Assembly: GCA_017381365.1 (NCBI GenBank) | Contig: JAFOCI010000079.1 | Location: 22,118 to 86,117 of the forward strand | DNA: 64,000 nt | Source: Treponema sp. | Lineage (GTDB): Bacteria > Spirochaetota > Spirochaetia > Treponematales > Treponemataceae | Reading direction: 5' to 3' | Shown: in pieces, positions 1 through 10,125 of the stretch | How positions within the stretch are numbered: position 1 is the first letter of the stretch | How the letters are laid out: the number at the start of each line of letters is the position of its first letter | Program-made: the position numbers and the translations under genes | Notes under the pieces: model-generated | Seen by the model: only the letters and a program-made list of their open reading frames with translations | What the model was told of the DNA's origin: nothing | Databases searched by the model: none

Positions 1-1
1 C

Positions 2-1480
2 AGAATTTTTAAAAATGAAGATGAACTAATAAAATATATTGAAGATTATAAAATACGATTGAATAATATACGTGCTTTTGAAAATATTTCTGTAGATTTT
101 AAAGTACATGAAGCAGATGAAAATGATATTTTACCTGTAGAACTATTTGTAATTACGGATGATAGTCATCATATGCTTATAGTACCATATCCAAAATACA
201 GTTCAACAAGTGGTTTAAATATCAAATTAAAAGCCAGGGATACAAATTTTCTAGGTTTTCTTGAAACAATGTCATCTGAAGTTAAAATTGAAATGTGTGG
301 ATCAAACCCAAACCCTGTTATGGGTTTTGGATTCAATTTTGATGTACCATTTAAACTAAAAGCTTTTGATGCTGTGTGGTTAAACAGCTATGACATTGAA
401 TATGAAGTTTCTCAAAAATCGCCTTCATGGAATTTTATGACGGGATTAAAACTTACAAAAAACTTCAAAAAATTTTCAATTGTAAATCAGTTCAATCAAT
501 ACTCAGTTAGAAAAGTAGATTATGATTATACAACAACAGACGGAAAAATTGAAAATATTGATGAACTTACTTATTTTACAGAAAGTTATATGTTTGCAGT
601 GCCTATAACTGTTCAAGATATTGATAACTGGGGAAAAGTTCTTTACACACCAGCCGTTACTTTTGCTGCTAACTGGACCTGTGATGATATAAATGACAAT
701 GTCAGAGATTCAATCGTTTCCCAAGGTATTGTTTTTTTACAGACACTTTCTACTGCTCGTGCAAACTGGATTGAAAACTTTAGAAATGGTCTTGCAATTT
801 CTATTGGTCAATCAGTTTCCTATGCATTTACAAATAACGCTATTTCAAGTGCTTTACAATGTGAAATTATGCTTTATAAAGCAATTGAAATTCCTATAAA
901 AAATCATAGTTTTAACTTTGGTATTAACTCTAGAATATATGGATTTGCAAATTTAAAAGGTTACACTGATTTTGGAGACAGATTACGAGGTATTGTTTCT
1001 GACCAGAAATTTGCATGGAATGAATCAATAACAAAAGAACAACTTGGAGACGAACAATTTGTAGAAGATTACTTTAATATCGTTTCAAGTAAAGCATGTT
1101 CATCCCGGGCCGGACTTGTTGTTAATGTTGATGTTCCGATTAAGCTTGGACGAATATATTGGGAATATGTTCCTATAATAAAACATATAAAGTTCGCAAG
1201 ATATTTTGATATGGAAGTCCAGGTTTCTCCTTTTATAGATTTTGCATTATGTCATAACAAAGTAACAGGATCATTCTTTAATCCTGCTGACGGTTTTTTG
1301 TCTGGCGGTATAGAAGGAATTATTTTCCCTTTAAAAATGCGGGGAATTCAAGTTAGAGCCAGTCTTGGTGTTGATTTAAGTCGTAAAATGCCGTATTTAA
1401 AAGGGAAATTCAATCAGGATTGGCGAGATTCCACTAAAAAAAGTTACGAACTTTCTATTGGTATCGGTTTACATTACTAA
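2..1480 (+). CDS. Outer-membrane beta-barrel protein, 5'-truncated by the window edge
   Basis: The reading frame is open from base 2, so the gene begins outside the window and the first TTG at 59 is not a convincing start. The visible 492 codons contain no membrane helix. They show alternating hydrophobic and polar stretches rich in Gly, Asn and aromatics, for example around GFGFNFDVPFKLKAF, and end in GIGLHY, an aromatic C-terminus typical of outer-membrane barrels folded by BamA. I infer a barrel protein of the treponemal outer membrane. No specific family (porin, TamA/BamA-like or adhesin) can be assigned. The gene converges with the repeat protein to its right and overlaps it by four bases. 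Confidence 0.6.
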   Translation, partial: RIFKNEDELIKYIEDYKIRLNNIRAFENISVDFKVHEADENDILPVELFVITDDSHHMLIVPYPKYSSTSGLNIKLKARDTNFLGFLETMSSEVKIEMCGSNPNPVMGFGFNFDVPFKLKAFDAVWLNSYDIEYEVSQKSPSWNFMTGLKLTKNFKKFSIVNQFNQYSVRKVDYDYTTTDGKIENIDELTYFTESYMFAVPITVQDIDNWGKVLYTPAVTFAANWTCDDINDNVRDSIVSQGIVFLQTLSTARANWIENFRNGLAISIGQSVSYAFTNNAISSALQCEIMLYKAIEIPIKNHSFNFGINSRIYGFANLKGYTDFGDRLRGIVSDQKFAWNESITKEQLGDEQFVEDYFNIVSSKACSSRAGLVVNVDVPIKLGRIYWEYVPIIKHIKFARYFDMEVQVSPFIDFALCHNKVTGSFFNPADGFLSGGIEGIIFPLKMRGIQVRASLGVDLSRKMPYLKGKFNQDWRDSTKKSYELSIGIGLHY

Positions 1481-2583
1481 TTATTATTCAATTCACTTAA
1501 AAAATAAGAACTTTTCTCGCTCCAATACGGTTCTGGAGAATAATTCTTTACTACATTAAAAAGCTGTATGGCAAATGTATTATAGTGAACAGAATAAGCA
1601 TCATCAGCTAAATTATAAAAACATCTCCAAACGTCATTTTCAATTCCCCATTCAATAATGTCTGGATATAATTGAAGTTCTTGAAAGAAATCCTGAATAT
1701 TCTTATAAGAATATTCAGGATTTCTTTTCTGAATTACAGAGTTAATCTTTGTAAATGCAGTGATTACACAAATCATACTTGTATCCAATGCCTTATTAAT
1801 ATCAAACTTTCTGTAAAATTCAGATATTTTATAATATGCTTTTAATGTATTTGCATTCTCATTTCTGTATAATTGAAAGAATTTTTCAAGACAATTCTTT
1901 TTGCTGCTTGATATAGTATTTTTCATTGCATCAATTAAAATTTTATCTTTAAATGTTTTATCTTGAGCAAGAATTAAAAGAAGATCTTTTTCATATTGTT
2001 CATAATTTTTTAGTGTGTAACTTATATCAGCTAAATCGTACAAAATGTCATATTTATCATTAATATTATCTAATACATCACTATTTTTTAAACATTGATT
2101 ATAATATCTGACAGCAAATTCATATTCGCCTTCCAGCTTGTATATACTTGCAATTAAATAATCCGCTTCAGGATATTCTGAAATTCCTCTCAAATAATCC
2201 ATAAACTTATTTTTTGAATCATTAAAATCAAAATTTCGGACAATTTTACTATACCAATCAATAATTTCAATTGCATCATAATCCTGTCTATCAGCAAGAA
2301 CCTTCAAAGTATCTGCAAGTGAATCACCCGCGTATTTTACTTCTGCTGGTTTAAAAGAATTTTCAAGAAGAGAAATCTCATAACTATTTCGTTCTTTTCT
2401 TATCTGTTTTGCTTCTTCGGCAAGTTTCAAAGCTTCACCATAATTTTGATTTTCAAATGCAATTTGCGCAGAATTTAATGTTTTTTTATCTCGGCAAAAG
2501 ACATTGTAATCGGCTTCTGCAAACAGCGCTGAGATGTGTAAAGTAAAAAAGATAAATACTGCAATTTTTACTGATAATTTCAT
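1477..2583 (-). CDS. Secreted tetratricopeptide-like protein
   Basis: A 368-residue protein with a Sec signal peptide (KLSVKIAVFIFFTLHISALFA, cleavage near residue 22). The mature part is helical and Lys/Glu/Tyr-rich with TPR-like helical pairs, for example around residues 30-50 (AQIAFENQNYGEALKLAEEA) and 140-200. TPR modules bind other proteins, so a periplasmic scaffold or assembly role is plausible, but no partner is visible. Its ATG overlaps the ispG stop (ATGA), so the two are translationally coupled and cotranscribed leftward. Function unknown. Confidence 0.6.
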   Translation of the reverse strand: MKLSVKIAVFIFFTLHISALFAEADYNVFCRDKKTLNSAQIAFENQNYGEALKLAEEAKQIRKERNSYEISLLENSFKPAEVKYAGDSLADTLKVLADRQDYDAIEIIDWYSKIVRNFDFNDSKNKFMDYLRGISEYPEADYLIASIYKLEGEYEFAVRYYNQCLKNSDVLDNINDKYDILYDLADISYTLKNYEQYEKDLLLILAQDKTFKDKILIDAMKNTISSSKKNCLEKFFQLYRNENANTLKAYYKISEFYRKFDINKALDTSMICVITAFTKINSVIQKRNPEYSYKNIQDFFQELQLYPDIIEWGIENDVWRCFYNLADDAYSVHYNTFAIQLFNVVKNYSPEPYWSEKSSYFLSELNNN

Positions 2584-3683
2584 AAAGATTTTAATTCTTC
2601 CTCAAATACTTTATCGGCATCTATGGCCTGAATTGTTCGTATTATTTCACCTTTCTTAAAAATTATAGCTTTATCACCTGCACCAGCAATACCAATATCT
2701 GCATGTTTTCCTTCTCCAGGACCATTTACAATACATCCCATAACAGCTATAGTTATGTCTTTATCCATTCCCAACAGTTTATTCTGCCATCTGTCTACAA
2801 AAGAATGTACATCAAAACCTTCTCGACCACATCTAGGACAGCTAATTAATGTTACACCGCCTTTACGCAATCCACATTCATGCAGAATTTCACGACCAGT
2901 TATAACTTCATTTGCAGGTGCAGATGACAAGCTTACGCGAATGGTACTTCCTATGCCTTCTTTCAACAAATGAGTAAATGCCATTGTAGATTTAACTACG
3001 CCTGTAATAAGCGGTCCAGCTTCTGTAACGCCAACATGAAGCGGAATGTTATATTTTCGGGCAAAAGCTTCATTTGCATCAATGGTTTCCTGTACACTTG
3101 ATGCTTTCATACTTACAACGTATTGATCAAATTTTAGTTCTTCAAAAACTTCTGCTTCTATGGCAGCAGTTTCTGCTAAGGCAACTGCCCGAGTCATTTC
3201 ACCTTTTTCTACCTTTTCCGCAAGATCTTTTGGTAAACTTCCTGTATTAACTCCAATACGAATTGCAGCACCTTTTTCTCTGCAGGCGGCAACAACCTTT
3301 TCAACTCTGTCACGGCTACCAATATTGCCTGGATTGATTCGAATTGCAGCTACATTACCTTTTAGACACTCAAGAGCTAATCTATAATCAAAATGAATAT
3401 CTGCCACAAGAGGCATATCTGTATTTTCCTGAATTTTTACAAGACTTGCGGCACTTTTCATATCAGGAACTGCAAAACGAAGAATATCACATCCTAAAGC
3501 TTTTAGTTCATTTATCTGACGTATAATATCTGTAAGCGCTTCATTATCTTCACAGATGTTTGTGATTCCAGCTTTCCACATTGTCTGAATTGTTACTGGT
3601 TCATCGCCACCAATTCCAATACGTTTTACATTTCCGTTTCCACCTAAAAAAACTGTACGTGGTTTCATAAAATTAGTATCCAT
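2580..3683 (-). CDS. ispG: 4-hydroxy-3-methylbut-2-en-1-yl diphosphate synthase (IspG/GcpE)
   Basis: Penultimate enzyme of the MEP isoprenoid pathway, a cytoplasmic [4Fe-4S] enzyme converting MEcPP to HMBPP. Diagnostic signatures are GGDEPVTIQTMWK near the N-terminus, ADIHFDYRLAL, the cluster-binding CPRCGREGFDV, and the C-terminal CIVNGPGEGKHADIG. The frame extends upstream into the repeat at 3717-3882, but that extension (residues like TATLNVVVSII) does not look like IspG. I place the start at the ATG at 3683 (MDTNF) or the one at 3668 (MKPRT). The resulting 363-368 residues match the short bacterial form. A TATAAT at 3690-3695 lies only six bases before the first ATG, so the message may be leaderless, or the second ATG may be used. 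Confidence 0.95.
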   Translation of the reverse strand: MDTNFMKPRTVFLGGNGNVKRIGIGGDEPVTIQTMWKAGITNICEDNEALTDIIRQINELKALGCDILRFAVPDMKSAASLVKIQENTDMPLVADIHFDYRLALECLKGNVAAIRINPGNIGSRDRVEKVVAACREKGAAIRIGVNTGSLPKDLAEKVEKGEMTRAVALAETAAIEAEVFEELKFDQYVVSMKASSVQETIDANEAFARKYNIPLHVGVTEAGPLITGVVKSTMAFTHLLKEGIGSTIRVSLSSAPANEVITGREILHECGLRKGGVTLISCPRCGREGFDVHSFVDRWQNKLLGMDKDITIAVMGCIVNGPGEGKHADIGIAGAGDKAIIFKKGEIIRTIQAIDADKVFEEELKSL

Positions 3684-3689
3684 AGTTTT

Positions 3690-3695
3690 ATTATA
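3690..3695 (-). promoter_or_regulatory. Candidate -10 element of ispG
   Basis: A perfect TATAAT on the minus strand, six bases before the upstream ATG of ispG. No good -35 is seen: the bases 17 upstream are T-rich and abut the repeat element. If used, transcription would start at or next to the ATG at 3683. Confidence 0.4.
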
Positions 3696-3716
3696 CAATA
3701 TGTTTAAAAACAAAAA

Positions 3717-3882
3717 AGAGACTGTCCAATAAGTTTGCATTAAGGTGGTTGAGATTATCGAAACCACCACATTTAGTGTAGCAGTCATTTCGACGAGTGA
3801 TTTCTGAGCCCTTCGACAGGCTCAGAAACCACCTGTCGAAGGGCTCAATGAGCGCTACACTCATTACTTTTGGGACAGCCCC
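3717..3882. repeat. MITE-like interspersed repeat, long copy
   Basis: About 166 bp that recurs in shorter form at 27848-27966. Both copies start with a GACTGTCC or GGCTGTCC box followed by AATAAGTTTGCATTA, and end with TCATTACTTTTGGGACAGCCCC. The ends are imperfect terminal inverted repeats (GGCTGTCCC...). Inside are nested palindromes: GGTGGTT/AACCACC, AGTGTAGC/GCTACACT and, only in this copy, a 15-bp perfect stem from TGAGCCCTTCGACAG to its complement. This copy carries about 47 extra bases after CGACGA compared with the short copy. No transposase is encoded. It lies between ispG and the end of the V-ATPase operon and could act as a terminator for the latter. The stretch 3883-3976 between it and atpK shows nothing recognisable. 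Confidence 0.8.
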
Positions 3883-3976
3883 TTTCAATATCATGAATTT
3901 AAGGAACAAATAATAGCAGCTGTTTAACAAATCAATAAAGGATTCATTTCACAGCCACAAAATTATTTCTTACTTA

Positions 3977-4411
3977 TTATTTACAAACGATCATAGAGAA
4001 TACCATTGCGAACAAAGCAACAGTTTCACAAAGACCTACTACCATGATGTACTGAGCAAAACCTTTTCCTGTTTCACCAAGAGCATCTGAACCTGCAGCA
4101 CCAGCTTTACCCTGAGCGATAGCAGAGAAACACATAGCAAGACCTGAAGCAATACCAATACCAAGAAGGAATGCAGGATTTGTTGCTGAAGCCTTAGCCA
4201 TTGTCTGCATCAAAAGAAAACCGTAAATAGTCTGAGTCAAAGGAGCACCTGCAAATACTGTAAGAATGAATGGAGCTGGCTTATTATTTACATAACAACG
4301 TTTCCATGCACCAATAGCACCCTGTCCAGCAGTTCCAATACCAATTGCTGAACCAATAGCAGCAATACCCATACAAACAGCAGCACCTAACATACCAAAA
4401 TCAAAAGTCAT
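3977..4411 (-). CDS. atpK: V-type ATP synthase subunit K (c-ring proteolipid)
   Basis: A 144-residue membrane protein with four transmembrane helices (duplicated hairpin) that forms the rotor ring of the Vo sector. The ion-carrying carboxylate is Glu129 in LCETVALF. The first hairpin lacks a carboxylate. T59-Q60 and Y63 (PLTQTIYG), Q100 (AIAQGK) and E129 match the Na+-liganding T64, Q65, Y68, Q110 and E139 of Enterococcus hirae NtpK, suggesting a sodium-coupled enzyme. This is inferred from the motif alone. It is the last gene of the atp operon and has its own AGGAG Shine-Dalgarno eight bases before the ATG, preceded by a perfect hairpin at 4426-4447. Confidence 0.95.
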   Translation of the reverse strand: MTFDFGMLGAAVCMGIAAIGSAIGIGTAGQGAIGAWKRCYVNNKPAPFILTVFAGAPLTQTIYGFLLMQTMAKASATNPAFLLGIGIASGLAMCFSAIAQGKAGAAGSDALGETGKGFAQYIMVVGLCETVALFAMVFSMIVCK

Positions 4412-4425
4412 AATTTAATCTCCTG

Positions 4426-4447
4426 TTGCGGAACAGATGTTCCGCAA
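4426..4447 (-). promoter_or_regulatory. Intercistronic hairpin before atpK
   Basis: A perfect 9-bp inverted repeat (TTGCGGAAC, 4-base loop, GTTCCGCAA) in the 50-bp gap between atpI and atpK, ending just before the atpK Shine-Dalgarno. No T-run follows, so it is not a simple terminator. It may protect or process the atpK message, which must be made in excess because the ring contains many K subunits. That role is inference. Confidence 0.6.
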
Positions 4448-4461
4448 AATTATTTTTTATT

Positions 4462-6420
4462 TTATTTATCCGTTTCACTGAACGGAGCATATTTGAATCC
4501 AGACCAAGACATTCCCAGATGAGTTGAGAATTCAAGAGTATTCAAACGAACGCCATGTACAATTACAGAAAGCAGGTTCAAAATCATGTTCAATCCATGA
4601 CCAAATGCAAGCAAAGCAACTAAAGCAAGGAACATAACAAGATGTCCTACTAATGGACCTGCCATTTCGTTTACTGTTGCACTGATTGCAGAACCAGCAA
4701 GCCCTACTGCCCACAAACGGATGTAAGAAACGATATCAGAGAATACGTTTACTACACCAAGAAGAACAGAAATGATGTTTTTGCAGCTTTCCAAAGTTGA
4801 TTTTATAACGCTTCCTTCATAGTTGCTGAAGATAAAGCTTAAAGCAAAACCTGCTCCAACAAGACCTACGCAAAGTTTTCCTACAGAAAGAGTTTCTGTA
4901 ATCATAAATGCGTCCATTGCAAAAACATCCCCGCTTACAACCATCATAAGAACAATGTAGAACATACCCCAAAGCTGAATCAGTGAACCGAATTCACCAA
5001 GAACTTTAAGAGATTTGTTTGCAAGACAGTTTCCAATTCCCTTAATATGTGCAACAGAAAGCTGAAGCAACGCAAGAGAGAAACAGAAAATCTGCAAATT
5101 CTGTGCAGTTGTAAGACCGGCATTCTGACTTCCAAATGGAAGATACCAGATTTTATCCGAACCATCAGGCAAAGTGGCAAATGCATTAGAAAGAACTTTT
5201 AAAGAGCAGTCAGGAAGGAATCCAAGTCCTATTCCTCTAAGCTGCTCAGGTGTTAGCCCAAACCATGTACATGTAGCCCATCCCCAGCCAACAGTTGCAA
5301 CACCAAGAAGAAGAACAAGACAGAGCATTGGACTAACTTTCTGCCCTTTTGCAGCAGATTTCAGCAGCATAAGCAAAGCAATTACAGTAACTAAGAGACC
5401 ATAACCACCATCGCCAAAAATCATACCAAAGAAAATTGTAAAGAACAGAAGAAACCATCCGGAAATATCATATTCATGATATCCAGGAACAGTACCCAGG
5501 AAGTCTGTAAGCGGATAAATCAAACTTACAAGCTTATTGTTCTTCAATTTTGTAGGAACATTATCTTCATCAGAAGGATCATCAAATGCAACAGCCCAAC
5601 CATTAGTCTTAGCAGCAACCTTTAATTTATCAAGCGCATCTACAGGAACAAATCCTGTGAGCCATGCCAAATCAGTGTCCTTACCTTCAGTTTCACAACC
5701 CATTCCAGAATAGAAAGTTTCGAACTCAATATCCTTAGAAAGAGATTTCTGAAGTTTTTCCATCTGAGGCACATAAACTGCCATTTCAACAAACTGCTGA
5801 TTGATTTTCATAATTTCAGCTTCATTGTTCTTTACGCGCAGCCTAAGTTCTTCTGTTGAACAATCCGGCATTGGTACTTCATAAGCTTCTGCAGGAAATC
5901 CTTCAGGCCGTTCATCTTTTGCATCAACGAGAAGAAAACGAACTGTTTTTTTCTGCCTGTTTACACAGATAGTTTTTGATTTTTCATCAATAAGACCGTA
6001 CTTATCTTCCGGAATTTCATACATTTTTAATGAAACATTCTTTTCCTTAAGATAAGCAAAATCTTCAGGAGTTACATTGCCCCATGCCGCAAACCTTTCA
6101 ATTTCTGCAGAATCAGATGAAATTTCTTCCATTAACTTCTTTTTCTTTTCAGAAAGCTCAAGAACTTCACGACATTTAGCTGCAACTTCATCACAAGAAA
6201 GTTCAGCAGCAGCAGCATGTTTTTTAGGCAATTTGATTTCACCAAGAATAGAAGAAGCAACCATCGCATTGTTAGAAGCTTCCTTGAAAGCAGCCAGCTG
6301 TTCGCCTTTGCCTTCAACCTGTTCAAGATGAACAACTCCAACTTTTTTAAGCTGTGTCAGTGCTTCTTTGCGTTCCTTATTAAGAACTACAAGGGAGACT
6401 TTTTTCATTTTTACAATCAT
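4462..6420 (-). CDS. atpI: V-type ATP synthase subunit I (a-subunit, stator and ion channel)
   Basis: A 652-residue protein with the family's two-part design. The N-terminal half (1-320) is soluble and coiled-coil-rich. The C-terminal half is membrane-embedded with about seven helices from DISGWFLLFFTIFFGMIFGDGGYG onward. The essential ion-path arginine lies in the conserved SYIRLWAVGLAGS segment near residue 565. It connects the catalytic head to the membrane and forms the half-channels facing the AtpK ring. The start at 6420 overlaps the atpD stop by four bases. Confidence 0.95.
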   Translation of the reverse strand: MIVKMKKVSLVVLNKERKEALTQLKKVGVVHLEQVEGKGEQLAAFKEASNNAMVASSILGEIKLPKKHAAAAELSCDEVAAKCREVLELSEKKKKLMEEISSDSAEIERFAAWGNVTPEDFAYLKEKNVSLKMYEIPEDKYGLIDEKSKTICVNRQKKTVRFLLVDAKDERPEGFPAEAYEVPMPDCSTEELRLRVKNNEAEIMKINQQFVEMAVYVPQMEKLQKSLSKDIEFETFYSGMGCETEGKDTDLAWLTGFVPVDALDKLKVAAKTNGWAVAFDDPSDEDNVPTKLKNNKLVSLIYPLTDFLGTVPGYHEYDISGWFLLFFTIFFGMIFGDGGYGLLVTVIALLMLLKSAAKGQKVSPMLCLVLLLGVATVGWGWATCTWFGLTPEQLRGIGLGFLPDCSLKVLSNAFATLPDGSDKIWYLPFGSQNAGLTTAQNLQIFCFSLALLQLSVAHIKGIGNCLANKSLKVLGEFGSLIQLWGMFYIVLMMVVSGDVFAMDAFMITETLSVGKLCVGLVGAGFALSFIFSNYEGSVIKSTLESCKNIISVLLGVVNVFSDIVSYIRLWAVGLAGSAISATVNEMAGPLVGHLVMFLALVALLAFGHGLNMILNLLSVIVHGVRLNTLEFSTHLGMSWSGFKYAPFSETDK

Positions 6421-7040
6421 TCGTCAGCCTCCTTTTTAGCATCAGCAGCAGCCTGAAGTTTTTTCTTTGAAATTTTACTGCGAACAACGGCAGCAACCTG
6501 TTCATCACCAAGATAAACAGAAATTTTCTTAATATTTGCTTTTGTTTCTGGAATCTTTACTTTTTCAAAAAGATTTACGCGCTGTGTTGTAGTACGCAAT
6601 TCTTTAGAAAGAAGTCTGACCTGTTCGTCAAGAACTTCAGCTTCAAGATCCAGAGATAAAGCTTTTTCCATTCTGTCAGCAGCCAGATCAATCCACAAAG
6701 GTGTTTCATAAAGATCATAGTCACCGCGACTAAAATCTGCACCTTCATAAATAGGAATAGCAACACCGGCAATGTTTCCTGTACTTTTTTTGATATTTCG
6801 TACAGTAACCATATCAGGCTTAAAGGCATCAGCTTCACCGAAAACGGAAATCCATTCATCAAATTCCTTTTCCAATGCAACACGCTTAGCCCTTACTTCT
6901 TTAGCCTTTGCGTCGATAGTGCGAATTTCTGTCTGGAGCTGCTGTTTTTTGAGCGTTAATGTTGGAAGATAACGCTTATACATTTTAAGCGCATCTTTCT
7001 GAACCTTCTGCTCATTTTTAGTCAGCTTTATTTTTGCCAT
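6417..7040 (-). CDS. atpD: V-type ATP synthase subunit D (central rotor shaft)
   Basis: 207 residues, predominantly helical coiled-coil at both ends (LTKNEQKVQKDALKMYKRYLPTLTLKKQQLQ at the start, AEVLDEQVRLLSKELRTTTQRVNLFEKV in the second half). This is the fold of the V/A-type D subunit that turns inside the A3B3 head. Length and operon position between atpB and atpI fit. The C-terminus is Lys/Ala-rich. No subunit F gene is found beside it, although D and F form the shaft together in other V/A-ATPases. Confidence 0.93.
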   Translation of the reverse strand: MAKIKLTKNEQKVQKDALKMYKRYLPTLTLKKQQLQTEIRTIDAKAKEVRAKRVALEKEFDEWISVFGEADAFKPDMVTVRNIKKSTGNIAGVAIPIYEGADFSRGDYDLYETPLWIDLAADRMEKALSLDLEAEVLDEQVRLLSKELRTTTQRVNLFEKVKIPETKANIKKISVYLGDEQVAAVVRSKISKKKLQAAADAKKEADE

Positions 7041-7060
7041 ACAGTTTCCTTTTAATCAGA

Positions 7061-8356
7061 CTATTTTTTTGGCCAGTACTTTTCAACAAGAGCTGACTTA
7101 ATACCAGTTTCAGAAGGTTCAAAACAATCAGCAAGAATCTTCCAACCCAAATCAAGAGCATCTTCCAAAGAAATATTCTTAGAAAGATCCATCATTTCTG
7201 CTTCGAATTCAGCACCAAAAGCAAGAAGCTTTTCATCCCACGCACTCATATTGAAACCCATTGATTTCTTTTCGAGTGTGTCTTTATAGTTAGCATAAAG
7301 ACGAATCATACCATCCATAAGAGCACGATGGTCATCGCGGGTAGAATTGTTTACGTTCTGCTTAAGACGTGACAAAGATCCGAACGGTTCAATACGTCCA
7401 CCTTTAAGGTAGTACTGACCTTCTGTAATATAACCAGTATTATCTGGAACCGGATGAGTAACGTCATCACCAGGCATTGTTGTAACAGCAAGTACAGTAA
7501 CTGAACCAGCGCCTTCAAAGTCAACAGCTTTTTCGTAGCGGCTTGCCAGCTGAGAATACAAATCTCCAGGATAACCTCGGTTAGAAGGAACCTGTTCCTG
7601 AGTAATGGCAATTTCCTTCATTGAGTCAGCAAAGTTTGTCATATCAGTAAGAAGTACAAGAACGTCTTTTCCCTGAAGGGCAAATTGTTCAGCAACCGCA
7701 AGTGAAAGATCAGGAATCTTCTGACATTCTACTGTAGGGTCAGCAGCTGTATGCATGAACATAACAGTCTTTGAAAGAGCACCACCGTTTTCAAGAGTAT
7801 CCTTAAAGTAAAGGTAATCGTCATATTTAAGACCCATACCACCAAGAACGATTACATCAACTTCAGCCTGCATGGCAATACGTGCCAGAAGCTGGTTGTA
7901 AGGTTCTCCAGATATAGAGAAAATAGGAAGCTTCTGTGATACAACCAAAGTATTGAACATATCAATCATTGGAATACCAGTACGAATCATACGACGAGCC
8001 ATGATACGTTTTGATGGATTTACAGAGGGACCACCAATTGCAACAAGATTTTCTGCAAGAGCAGGACCATTGTCGCGTGGTTCAGCAGAACCATTAAAAA
8101 TACGACCAAGAAGGTTTTCGCTGAATGAAACTTCCATGCGATGTCCAAGAAAGCGGATATGGTCACCAGTTGAAACACCACGACCACCGGCGAAAACCTG
8201 AAGTGATACGATATCACCTTCGATTTTATTTACTTCGGCAAGAGACTTACCGAATGCAGTTTCGATTTCTGCAAGTTCACCATAGGCAACGTTATCAGCC
8301 TTAACAGTAATAACAGAACCTACGATTGATTCAATTTTGCTATAAATCTTACTCAT
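7061..8356 (-). CDS. atpB: V-type ATP synthase subunit B (non-catalytic)
   Basis: 431 residues of the RecA-like ATPase family without a Walker A motif. The P-loop position reads [16 protein letters not shown], as expected for the regulatory B subunit. Other signatures are [30 protein letters not shown] and [17 protein letters not shown]. It alternates with AtpA in the hexameric head. The start codon overlaps the atpA stop (shared base at 8356). Confidence 0.96.
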   Translation of the reverse strand: MSKIYSKIESIVGSVITVKADNVAYGELAEIETAFGKSLAEVNKIEGDIVSLQVFAGGRGVSTGDHIRFLGHRMEVSFSENLLGRIFNGSAEPRDNGPALAENLVAIGGPSVNPSKRIMARRMIRTGIPMIDMFNTLVVSQKLPIFSISGEPYNQLLARIAMQAEVDVIVLGGMGLKYDDYLYFKDTLENGGALSKTVMFMHTAADPTVECQKIPDLSLAVAEQFALQGKDVLVLLTDMTNFADSMKEIAITQEQVPSNRGYPGDLYSQLASRYEKAVDFEGAGSVTVLAVTTMPGDDVTHPVPDNTGYITEGQYYLKGGRIEPFGSLSRLKQNVNNSTRDDHRALMDGMIRLYANYKDTLEKKSMGFNMSAWDEKLLAFGAEFEAEMMDLSKNISLEDALDLGWKILADCFEPSETGIKSALVEKYWPKK

Positions 8357-10125
8357 TATTCACCATCCTTGAGCAATGCTGCAGCTTCAGCTTTTACAGT
8401 ACCCTTCTTAGATGTGTACAATTCATCAATTTCTTTTTCTTTTGATTTGAATTCAGCAGAATCCCATGCAACATAGTTCCAGTCCAAAGATTTCTGACGG
8501 AGCTGGTTGAAGAATGTTCGAGCTTCATCCTTGTCTTTAAGTTCAAAATCAGAAGCAAGAACTGTAAGAACCTTTTTAAATGTGTAAGTCTGACGTTCAA
8601 CTGAAACAGCTGCATCAACTTCATCAAAAGAGTTCTGCTGGAAATATACAGCATCAAGATATTCGCTCTTCATGTAGAGAACGAAGTCTTCTGTTGTTGT
8701 ACCTTCTTCACCAACAACCTTCATCATCTGATTAACTTCTACACCAGCTTTGAAAACCTTGCGTGCATAAGCTACCCAGTCTTCACGGATAACAGATTTA
8801 TATTTTGACCACGAACCGATTGGATCAATGGCAGGGAATTTACGAGCGTCTGAACGTTCTCGTGTAAGACCGTGGAAACCACCTACTACCTTAAGAGTAG
8901 CCTGAGTTACAGGTTCTTCAAAGTTACCGCCAGCAGGAGATACTGTACCACCAATTGTTACAGACCCCTTTGAACCGTCGCGAAGACGAACATATCCTGC
9001 GCGTTCATAGAATGCAGCGATATAAGATTCAAGGTAAGCTGGGAAAGCTTCTTCGCCAGGAATTTCCTCAAGACGACCAGACATTTCACGGAGAGCCTGA
9101 GCCCAGCGTGATGTAGAGTCAGCAAGAAGAAGTACATGCAAGCCCATCTGACGGTAATATTCAGCCAAAGTCACTGATGTATATACTGAAGCTTCTCGGG
9201 AAGCAACAGGCATTGATGAAGTATTACAGATGATAACTGTTCGTTCCATCAATGATTTTCCAGTTCTAGGGTCTTTAAGTTCAGGGAATTCTTTGATTGT
9301 TTCTACAACTTCACCGGCACGTTCACCACAAGCAGCGATGATTACGATATCAACATCTGCATATTTAGAAGTTGTATGCTGAATTACAGTTTTACCAGCA
9401 CCGAAAGGTCCAGGAATACAATATGTACCACCCTTAGCAACAGGGAAGAATGTATCAATAAGACGAGTTTTTGTTACCATTGTTTCAGTAGGTGCAAGAC
9501 GTTCTGCATAACAGTCAACAGCACGTTTAACAGGCCATTCAAAACACATCTTAAGTTCATGGTCATTGCCTTTTTCATCTGTTACAACGGCCATTTTTTC
9601 TGTAATTGTGTAAGAACCAGCAGGTGTTACTTCCTTTACAGTGTAAGTTCCAAGCAGACCAAATGGAACAAGAATCTTGTGTGTAAAAGGTCCTTCTGGA
9701 ACAGAACCGATAGAATCACCTCTCTGAACTGTATCACCAGGTTTTACAGAAGGAGTCCATTCCCATTTAGTTTCCTTGTTGAGAGCATCAACGTAAACAC
9801 CTCTTTCAAGGAAGAAGCCTGCTTTTTCTGCAACAAGAGGAAGAGGATTCTGCAAACCATCATAAACCTGACCAAGAAGTCCAGGTCCAAGAAGAGCAGA
9901 AAGAAGGTTACCTGTAAATTCTACAACGTCACCAGCCTTAATTCCCTGTGTCATTTCAAAAATCTGAAGCTGTGCTACATCTCCGCGGATACGGATAACT
10001 TCGCCTCTAAGCTTTGTGCCTTCAACATTAACGTAGGCAACTTCGTTCATGGAAATATTTCCGTCAAACTGAACAGAAACCATGTTTCCATTGATACCGA
10101 CTACTTTACCTTTTGTTTCTGTCAT
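8356..10125 (-). CDS. atpA: V-type ATP synthase subunit A (catalytic)
   Basis: 589-residue catalytic subunit. Walker A is GPFGAGKT at residues 239-246; the catalytic region includes ACGERAGEV and [27 protein letters not shown]. The non-homologous insert typical of V/A-type A subunits lies at roughly 110-190. Hydrolyses or makes ATP at the A/B interface. Stop and start codons are shared with the neighbouring genes (10125 and 8356), so translation is tightly coupled. Confidence 0.97.
   Translation of the reverse strand: MTETKGKVVGINGNMVSVQFDGNISMNEVAYVNVEGTKLRGEVIRIRGDVAQLQIFEMTQGIKAGDVVEFTGNLLSALLGPGLLGQVYDGLQNPLPLVAEKAGFFLERGVYVDALNKETKWEWTPSVKPGDTVQRGDSIGSVPEGPFTHKILVPFGLLGTYTVKEVTPAGSYTITEKMAVVTDEKGNDHELKMCFEWPVKRAVDCYAERLAPTETMVTKTRLIDTFFPVAKGGTYCIPGPFGAGKTVIQHTTSKYADVDIVIIAACGERAGEVVETIKEFPELKDPRTGKSLMERTVIICNTSSMPVASREASVYTSVTLAEYYRQMGLHVLLLADSTSRWAQALREMSGRLEEIPGEEAFPAYLESYIAAFYERAGYVRLRDGSKGSVTIGGTVSPAGGNFEEPVTQATLKVVGGFHGLTRERSDARKFPAIDPIGSWSKYKSVIREDWVAYARKVFKAGVEVNQMMKVVGEEGTTTEDFVLYMKSEYLDAVYFQQNSFDEVDAAVSVERQTYTFKKVLTVLASDFELKDKDEARTFFNQLRQKSLDWNYVAWDSAEFKSKEKEIDELYTSKKGTVKAEAAALLKDGE

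Noticed and set aside
59..61. TTG at 59 as the start of the first gene
   Set aside because: The frame continues to the window edge and no Shine-Dalgarno or signal peptide begins there.
3684..3788. N-terminal extension of ispG up to 3788
   Set aside because: It is translated repeat sequence, has no ribosome-binding site and does not resemble IspG.
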